A DNA stretch of 6,862 nt from Planctomycetota bacterium (lineage in GTDB: Bacteria; Planctomycetota; Phycisphaerae; UBA1845). The DNA lies in contig JADFIX010000160.1 of the NCBI GenBank assembly GCA_022566435.1, positions 565-7,426 of the forward strand, read 5' to 3'. Positions 1 through 4,489 of the stretch are shown here, in pieces (the first letter of the stretch is position 1; each line of letters begins with the position of its first letter). The notes beneath the pieces are model-generated. The model made no database searches. It had not been told where the DNA came from and was given only the letters and a program-made list of their open reading frames with translations. The translations under genes were made by a program, and so were the position numbers.

Positions 1-2
1 AC

Positions 3-3000
3 CGAAATGACAACGCTCCAAGCGAAGGCACGACCTACTACTACTTGAACGGCGGCTGGCTCTCGAAGGCCTACGACTCTGCCACGGACCCCTACGATGA
101 CGGGTATGATAATGGGGGATTCGACACGGTCTCCCTAGATACTGCCGGTAAGAATATTTTAACGGTCGGGGCGGTAAACGACGCCGTGTCCTCGGGACTC
201 CGGGATCCTGCGGCCGGAACCATGTCTACGTTCAGCGGTTGGGGGCCGACGGACGATGGACGCCTCAAGCCGGATCTCGTCGCACCCGGTTGTCAGAGTA
301 ATGGCGACCTAGGGGTCACGTCCTGTGCCATGGGCAGCGACACCGCGTATACGACGCTGTGTGGAACGTCGATGGCCGCACCCACCGTGACCGGTCTGGC
401 GGCCTTGTTGCTCGAGGACTTCCGCGTTCAGTTTCCCAGCGAGCCTGATCCTCGAAACTCGATGCTTAAGGCGCTGTTCGTGCACAACGCCCAGGATCTA
501 CTGTCCTCCGGGCCCGATTACAAGACAGGCTATGGTTCGGTGCGGATTAAGAGAACCGTCGACTTCATGCGGACGGGGCAGTGCATCGAGAATCAGGTCG
601 ATCAGTCAGGTCGTCATGCGGTTTTCTTAGCCGTCGACGCCGGCGATCCTGAGCTGAAAATTACGCTGGCATGGGACGACGTCCCTGGGGCGCCGAATGT
701 CAATGTCGCACTAGTGAACGACTTGGATCTTCGTGTCTTCGACGCGGCATCGCAGCAGCACTACCCGTGGACCCTCGACCCGAGCAATCCGAGTGCCCCG
801 GCGGTTCGGACCGGCGCGGATCATCTCAACAATCTGGAGCAGGTCGTGGTGCAGGGCCCTGCGTCCGGGGTCTGGCGCGTGGAGGTTTTCGGGTTCAGTG
901 TCGCCCAGGGACCGCAAACGTTTTCACTTTGCGTTTCCGAGCCCATCTTGCCGTGTTCTTCGCAGGGGCTTATCGGGATCGGGGCACCCGCGTTTGCGTG
1001 CCTAGCAGAGGCCGCCATTCAGGTCGTTGATTGCGATCTCAACGGCGACAACGGGGTGGTGGAATCGGTTTTCGTCTCCGTGACCTCCGAGTCCCAGCCC
1101 GGAGGCGAAGCTCTTTTGTTGACCGAGACCGGTCCCGATAGCGCGGACTTTCGCGGGACGCTAGCGCTTCGCAGCACGGAGGACGTCGGTGTGCTCCAGA
1201 TTGCCGATGGTGACACGATTACCGCCACCTACGTCGATTCAGACGACGGGCTGGGCAATCTCGATGTATCCATCACGGCGACGGCCGTGATCGATTGTCT
1301 CGGTCCTGTGATCGGTGGCGTTCAAGTCGTCGACGTCGATATCGATCGGGCGACTGTCACCTTCGCTACGAATGAATGGTCGACGGGCACCGTGCACTTC
1401 GGTTTTTCTTGCGGATCGCTCAGCGACACGTCGATGGAAGCGGGAACACGTCTGGCGCATGCGGTGACGCTACTCGACCTACTTCAGGCGACGGAGTATT
1501 TCTACACAATCGACGCCGTGGATCAGACCGGAAACATCGTCGCCGACAACAACGGAGGCGTGTGCCATTCATTCTTCACGCGCGACGTCGCAATGGAATT
1601 CGTACTCGACGTGGATCCGGCTTGGAGCGTGGAGGGGGACTGGGCCTTCGGACAGCCGACCGGAGGAGGAATCCCCGGTGGGGATTTACTCGATCCCACC
1701 GAGGGATATACCGGCGACAATGTGTACGGTTACAACCTGGACGGTAATTACGCCAACGACATTCCTGAGCCGCTCTACTTGACGACTACCGCCCTCGATC
1801 TGTCGCAGCAATTCGACACCGAGCTTCGCTTCTGGCGATGGCTGTTGCTGGATCCCTTTGCGGGTGACTTCGTCTCGGTCGAGGTCTCGAATGACGGGAC
1901 GAACTGGGTGACGGTCTGGGACAATCTAAACGAGATCGTTCTCCAGCCCTTTTGGGTCTTGCAGTCGTACGACATCTCGGCGATCGCGGATGGCCGGTCG
2001 GAGGTATACATTCGTTGGGGCCTGGGCCCCACAGACGGAATCATCTCTATGCCCGGTTGGAATATCGACGATATCCAGATCCTGTCCAGCGGTGCGCCCG
2101 TCGCGCCGACCTGCGATGACGGACTGTTGAATCAAAACGAAGAACGGATTGACTGCGGTGGCGTCTGTCCTCCGTGCGCGTGCAGCTTGGACATTGAGTG
2201 TGACGACGGACTCTTCTGCAACGGAAGCGAATTCTGTGATTCATTCGGCCTCTGCCGGAATGCCTCGGACGTTGATTGTGACGACGGCGTCGCATGCACA
2301 ACAGATACTTGTGATCCCGTGACGGGATGCACGTACACGCCCGTGGATGCCGTGTGTGACGACGCCAACGTCTGCACGGCGGACACCTGCCATACCGTGC
2401 TGGGATGCATAAACGACGGGGCGGGAATCACCGTCGGGTGCGATGACGGGAACGCTTGTACGACGGCCGATGTCTGTCAAGGTGACGCCGCCGGCCTATG
2501 TATTGGAACGGACACGTCGGGGAATGACTGCGACGATGGCATCGCATGTACGATGGATTCATGCGACGCTGCGACCGGCTGCACGAACACGCCGTCGGAT
2601 CTCTCGTGTGACGACAGCAACGTCTGTACGGCGGACGCCTGTGACACGCAACTGGGCTGCGTGCACGACGGCACCGGAATTACCGTCGCATGCGACGACA
2701 ACGATGCTTGCACGACGGCGGACATATGCCAAGGCGACACCACCGGTACCTGCCGTGGGGTCGATACGTCAGCGGTGGACTGCGACGACCAGCTGGAGTG
2801 CACCGAGGATACCTGTCTTGGTGCGACGGGTTGTGTCAACACGCCGGTGCACGCCCTTTGCGACGACGGCAACGTTTGTACCGCCAACGTATGCGTGAAT
2901 TTGCTAGGCTGCGACTTCAACGGCGAGGGAATCACCGTGTCGTGCGATGACGGCGATGCGTGTACCACGTCGGACGAGTGTCTGGGCGACGTGAAAGGAA

Positions 3001-3869
3001 CTTGCGTGGGTTCGTTTGCCGATAGCGATGATGACGGCGTTTGTGATGCCGAAGACGTCTGCCCCGACGCCGACGACAACATCGACTCGGATGAGGACGG
3101 TGTTCCCGACGGTTGCGACCTTTGTCCCGGCGGTGACGACAACCTCGATGGCAACGGCAATGGCGTGCCGGACGCGTGCGAAGTCGCCGCCCCACTTTCC
3201 GCGACCGGACTGAACGATCGAAAGAAGAATCGCTACATTTCATTTCAACCGAACAATCCCGGGTTGAACGTCCGGCTGAAGATGACGCTGAGCGCCAGTC
3301 TGCCGCATCCCGGTCTGGTCGGTTCGTCCTGGTGGGTACGGCCGCCCGTTGGGATTATTCCCGGCGTACTTCCCAGGCCTCTCGTTGGGCCAGGGGAATG
3401 TGTGGCGTTGCTCGGTCCGGAAAGCGCGGCCGGTGATTTGGATTGGGAGGCCGCTGGTTGTCAGACGTTGCACGTCACGGGATGTGCGATCGAGCCGACA
3501 AGCGTGTACCTCGTGGAAGCGGTGAATTACGATGTTGTATCGCTGGTGTTGCCAGTGGCCACGGCATTGCAGCCTGCCAACGGGAAATTCTGGGGCGACG
3601 TAGTCGGTGTTTTCGACGGCGTTCAGTGGACCCCGCCGCAAGGTGTGGCGAATATCGACGACGCGGTTGCGGCCATTAAGACTTTCTCGGGGGGACAGGT
3701 CGTCGCACCGGTGCCCGGATCTCCCGTCGCACATGTATCGATTCCTGACGTGGAGCCGGGGAACATCAATATCGTTGTCAATTTTGCGGACGTGTTGCTG
3801 CTCATCAAGGCGTTCCAGGGCGAGCCGTACCCGTTGGGACCCGCTGACGCTGACGGGAATTGTCCCTAG
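3..3869 (+). CDS. Subtilisin-family (S8) secreted multidomain serine protease, N-terminus outside window
   Basis: The frame is open to the left edge, so 3 is only the first whole codon; a TTG at 45 is internal. The 1288 residues seen start near the end of the catalytic domain. The nucleophile is Ser123 (codon 369-371) in CGTSMAAP, preceded by KPDLVAPG; the catalytic Asp and His must lie upstream. Approximate order: S8 end (1-195); jelly-roll domain as in KP-43-type subtilases (197-315, 'LAWDD', 'NDLDLRV'); beta-sandwich with 'LLLTETGPDSADFRGTL' (316-433); fibronectin type III-like (434-530); MAM/jelly-roll-like (532-694, ends 'GWNIDDIQIL'); 'DCGGVCPPC' linker and Cys-rich repeats (704-1003); thrombospondin type-3-like Asp repeats (1007-1060); dockerin-like tail with 'GVANIDDAVAAIKTF' and 'VVNFADVLLLIKAFQG' (1067-1288). 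Expected to be exported, calcium-stabilised and to degrade extracellular protein. The substrate is unknown. The tail could anchor or sort the enzyme, which is an inference. Confidence 0.93.
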   Translation, partial: RNDNAPSEGTTYYYLNGGWLSKAYDSATDPYDDGYDNGGFDTVSLDTAGKNILTVGAVNDAVSSGLRDPAAGTMSTFSGWGPTDDGRLKPDLVAPGCQSNGDLGVTSCAMGSDTAYTTLCGTSMAAPTVTGLAALLLEDFRVQFPSEPDPRNSMLKALFVHNAQDLLSSGPDYKTGYGSVRIKRTVDFMRTGQCIENQVDQSGRHAVFLAVDAGDPELKITLAWDDVPGAPNVNVALVNDLDLRVFDAASQQHYPWTLDPSNPSAPAVRTGADHLNNLEQVVVQGPASGVWRVEVFGFSVAQGPQTFSLCVSEPILPCSSQGLIGIGAPAFACLAEAAIQVVDCDLNGDNGVVESVFVSVTSESQPGGEALLLTETGPDSADFRGTLALRSTEDVGVLQIADGDTITATYVDSDDGLGNLDVSITATAVIDCLGPVIGGVQVVDVDIDRATVTFATNEWSTGTVHFGFSCGSLSDTSMEAGTRLAHAVTLLDLLQATEYFYTIDAVDQTGNIVADNNGGVCHSFFTRDVAMEFVLDVDPAWSVEGDWAFGQPTGGGIPGGDLLDPTEGYTGDNVYGYNLDGNYANDIPEPLYLTTTALDLSQQFDTELRFWRWLLLDPFAGDFVSVEVSNDGTNWVTVWDNLNEIVLQPFWVLQSYDISAIADGRSEVYIRWGLGPTDGIISMPGWNIDDIQILSSGAPVAPTCDDGLLNQNEERIDCGGVCPPCACSLDIECDDGLFCNGSEFCDSFGLCRNASDVDCDDGVACTTDTCDPVTGCTYTPVDAVCDDANVCTADTCHTVLGCINDGAGITVGCDDGNACTTADVCQGDAAGLCIGTDTSGNDCDDGIACTMDSCDAATGCTNTPSDLSCDDSNVCTADACDTQLGCVHDGTGITVACDDNDACTTADICQGDTTGTCRGVDTSAVDCDDQLECTEDTCLGATGCVNTPVHALCDDGNVCTANVCVNLLGCDFNGEGITVSCDDGDACTTSDECLGDVKGTCVGSFADSDDDGVCDAEDVCPDADDNIDSDEDGVPDGCDLCPGGDDNLDGNGNGVPDACEVAAPLSATGLNDRKKNRYISFQPNNPGLNVRLKMTLSASLPHPGLVGSSWWVRPPVGIIPGVLPRPLVGPGECVALLGPESAAGDLDWEAAGCQTLHVTGCAIEPTSVYLVEAVNYDVVSLVLPVATALQPANGKFWGDVVGVFDGVQWTPPQGVANIDDAVAAIKTFSGGQVVAPVPGSPVAHVSIPDVEPGNINIVVNFADVLLLIKAFQGEPYPLGPADADGNCP
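2277..3032 (+). repeat. Three tandem 252-bp units encoding 84-residue Cys-rich modules
   Basis: Units start at 2277, 2529 and 2781, exactly 252 bases apart with no insertion or deletion; the last ten codons of the third unit diverge into the calcium repeats. Each unit has 12 cysteines in three four-Cys submodules of the form CDD-x3-C-x4-C-x5-C or close to it. Landmarks recur at fixed places: 'GCxxTP', 'CDDxNVCTA', 'GITVxCDD' and 'ACTTxDxC'. By hand count units 1 and 2 share about 57 of 84 residues. They resemble the Dictyostelium-type CTDC extracellular repeats. Many DNA differences are third-base changes, suggesting an old duplication kept under protein-level selection. A partial extra submodule ('CDDGLFC') precedes unit 1. 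The likely role is a disulfide-rich, perhaps metal-binding, spacer or adhesive stalk. Confidence 0.88.
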
Positions 3870-3941
3870 GCCCGCCGGTCTCGCGTTGTGGGCGGCGAGC
3901 CGTCGCATTCTCGGTTGATCGCCCAAGAGCCGAACCAATTC

Positions 3942-3965
3942 AGGAAGCGACCTTCCTCTCTTTTT
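3942..3965 (+). terminator. Candidate intrinsic terminator of the protease gene
   Basis: A perfect 6-bp stem AGGAAG/CTTCCT closes a CGAC tetraloop and is followed by CTCTTTTT, 73 bases after the protease stop codon. The stem is short and modest in GC, so termination may be partial, but stem, loop and T-tract are all in the right order. On the - strand there is no T-tract, so it is directional. Confidence 0.55.
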
Positions 3966-4079
3966 CGACCGTGCGGTTGATTCGTCGCCCCAAAGACTCG
4001 AAGGTGACGAGCTTGACCCTGTTGATGACGATGGCCTGGCACATCGTTGGACGTGAGAATGTGCGGCGGCTCGTGGAAC

Positions 4080-4104
4080 CCGTGGGTGCTCCCCGCACGC
4101 ACGG
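4080..4104 (+). terminator. Strong hairpin, possible second terminator
   Basis: A 10-position stem CCGTGGGTGC/GCACGCACGG with one G-G mismatch closes a TCCCC loop. A TTTT run follows eight bases later (4112-4115), which is too far for a classic intrinsic terminator. It could be a backup terminator, a Rho-associated structure or an RNA 3' end. The stem is clear by eye; the function is inferred. Confidence 0.3.
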
Positions 4105-4141
4105 TAGGCGCGTTTTCGTGTAAGAATTTTCCGGTTTTTCC

Positions 4142-4170
4142 TTGAATCGCCCTCGTGGGCCGCCGATGAT
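4142..4170 (+). promoter_or_regulatory. Weak sigma70-like promoter candidate ahead of the micro-ORFs
   Basis: TTGAAT (4142-4147) and GATGAT (4165-4170) are separated by 17 bases. Each matches four of six consensus positions. Transcription would start near 4177, leaving a leader of about 110 bases before the ATG at 4287. Such matches are common by chance, and planctomycete promoters are not well defined, so this is a guess helped by its position. Confidence 0.22.
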
Positions 4171-4190
4171 TATTTCGAAAGCCGAAATGG
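4170..4190 (+). promoter_or_regulatory. Leader inverted repeat 1
   Basis: ATTTCG (4172-4177) and CGAAAT (4183-4188) form a perfect 6-bp stem around AAAGC, extendable by two G-U pairs to 4170 and 4190. If transcription really starts near 4177 this hairpin would be cut, so it fits either an upstream start or a protein-binding site on the DNA. Confidence 0.35.
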
Positions 4191-4198
4191 CAACTTCC

Positions 4199-4241
4199 TC
4201 GCGATGTGGCCGCGGCGACAAGCCATGAAACCCCATCGCGA
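4199..4241 (+). promoter_or_regulatory. Leader inverted repeat 2, nested hairpin
   Basis: TCGCGATG (4199-4206) pairs perfectly with CATCGCGA (4234-4241). Stacked directly inside is TGGC (4207-4210) with GCCA (4222-4225), leaving an 11-base loop and an 8-base bulge TGAAACCC on the 3' side. It ends 45 bases before the first micro-ORF. The layout could be a structured leader RNA, but I match it to no known riboswitch class; a DNA operator is also possible. Confidence 0.42.
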
Positions 4242-4251
4242 CCTCGATAAA

Positions 4252-4273
4252 CGCTAGGTGTCATTTTTTAGCG
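4252..4273 (+). promoter_or_regulatory. Hairpin touching the first micro-ORF ribosome binding site
   Basis: CGCTA (4252-4256) can pair with TAGCG (4269-4273), with two further G-U pairs inside. The 3' arm includes the first G of the GGAGG at 4273-4277. Formation could lower ribosome access to the 24-residue ORF. The stem is short and on its own would be weak. Confidence 0.25.
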
Positions 4274-4277
4274 GAGG
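4273..4277 (+). promoter_or_regulatory. Ribosome binding site of the 24-residue ORF
   Basis: GGAGG, within GCGGAGG, lies 9 bases before the ATG at 4287. It is a strong Shine-Dalgarno match at usable spacing and a main reason to take this very short ORF seriously. Confidence 0.6.
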
Positions 4278-4286
4278 TTGGTAGCC

Positions 4287-4361
4287 ATGGACTTACTGTT
4301 CAGAATCATAGATTTTCTCGAGGGATGGATTCCGCTCATCTCGATAGGCATGGAAGGCTAG
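4287..4361 (+). CDS. Putative 24-residue amphipathic peptide
   Basis: An ATG ORF of 24 codons ending in TAG, too short for ordinary gene calling. The peptide begins MDLLFRIIDFLEGW and continues IPLISIGMEG. The first 13 residues would make an amphipathic helix: Asp2, Arg6, Asp9 and Gly13/Glu12 fall on one face, with Leu, Ile and Phe on the other. Net charge is about -3. There is no signal peptide and no full membrane span, so surface association with the inner membrane is the likeliest placement. It is followed by a second small ORF whose ribosome binding site starts at the last base of this stop codon, which suggests coupled translation. I recognise no family. It could be a membrane-associated micropeptide, a regulatory leader peptide controlling the next ORF, or chance. 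Confidence 0.5.
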   Translation: MDLLFRIIDFLEGWIPLISIGMEG

Positions 4362-4365
4362 GAGG
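4361..4365 (+). promoter_or_regulatory. Ribosome binding site of the 38-residue ORF, overlapping the upstream stop
   Basis: GGAGG starts on the final G of the TAG stop at 4359-4361 and lies 7 bases before GTG 4373. This site decides the start: an in-frame ATG at 4325 would give 54 residues but has GAGGG directly against it with no spacing. The arrangement is typical of translational coupling. Confidence 0.55.
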
Positions 4366-4372
4366 CCTGATC

Positions 4373-4489
4373 GTGGTCGTCTATCCCTTATCTGCCGTTG
4401 AGGAGAGACTAATCTGGTGGGTGTCGTGGATCGCCCCTGTGATGGCGATCGCGGTCATCGGATTCTTGGGTGCCATCAGCGTCGCCTAG
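4373..4489 (+). CDS. Putative 38-residue single-pass membrane peptide
   Basis: A GTG-started ORF of 38 residues ending in TAG. The first 12 residues include Glu10, Glu11 and Arg12. They are followed by a Trp-rich interface (Trp15, Trp16, Trp19) and a long uncharged stretch, IAPVMAIAVIGFLGAISVA, enough for one transmembrane helix running to the C-terminus. Third codon positions are rich in G/C as in the neighbouring genes. The last 14 bases overlap the 3' end of the kinase gene on the other strand, so most of this ORF is not a kinase shadow. The size and single helix recall bacterial small membrane proteins that modulate larger membrane complexes, and type I toxin peptides, but I see no sequence match to any. 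Start choice: GTG 4373 on the strength of its GGAGG; ATG 4325 would give 54 residues. Confidence 0.52.
   Translation: MVVYPLSAVEERLIWWVSWIAPVMAIAVIGFLGAISVA

Larger units (their letters stand above)
3870..4286. other. Intergenic region between the protease stop and the first micro-ORF
   Basis: No convincing conventional gene is seen. The stretch holds two hairpins that could end transcription (3942-3965, 4080-4104), a weak promoter-like pair (4142-4170) and three inverted repeats (4170-4190, 4199-4241, 4252-4273). Between about 3960 and 4120 every third base is unusually often G or C, and frames on both strands are open (87 codons +, 98 codons -). Neither has a ribosome binding site that I can see or a recognisable product, so this may be a degraded gene or chance. 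Confidence 0.6.

Noticed and set aside
45..47. TTG as the protease start codon
   Set aside because: The frame is open to the left edge and the protein at this point is already deep inside the S8 catalytic domain.
2477..3160. 227-codon - strand ORF, Ser/Pro/Gln-rich
   Set aside because: It is the mirror of the repetitive Cys/Asp-rich coding region; the low-complexity Ser/Val composition is what reversed TGC/GAC codons give, and there is no recognisable domain.
3240..3938. 232-codon - strand ORF opposite the protease C-terminus
   Set aside because: The + strand there encodes a clear dockerin-like tail; the - strand product is Arg-rich with no domain, as expected of a shadow in GC-rich DNA.
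3866..4264. 132-codon - strand ORF across the intergenic gap
   Set aside because: No ribosome binding site, His/Arg-rich composition, no recognisable family; it runs over the candidate terminator and the leader repeats.
4325..4489. 54-residue version of the second micro-ORF starting at ATG 4325
   Set aside because: GAGGG touches the ATG with no spacing, whereas GTG 4373 has GGAGG at 7 bases; kept only as an alternative.
4287..4489. The two micro-ORFs as one frameshifted gene
   Set aside because: They are in different frames, but each has its own start and ribosome binding site and there is no slippery sequence at the junction.
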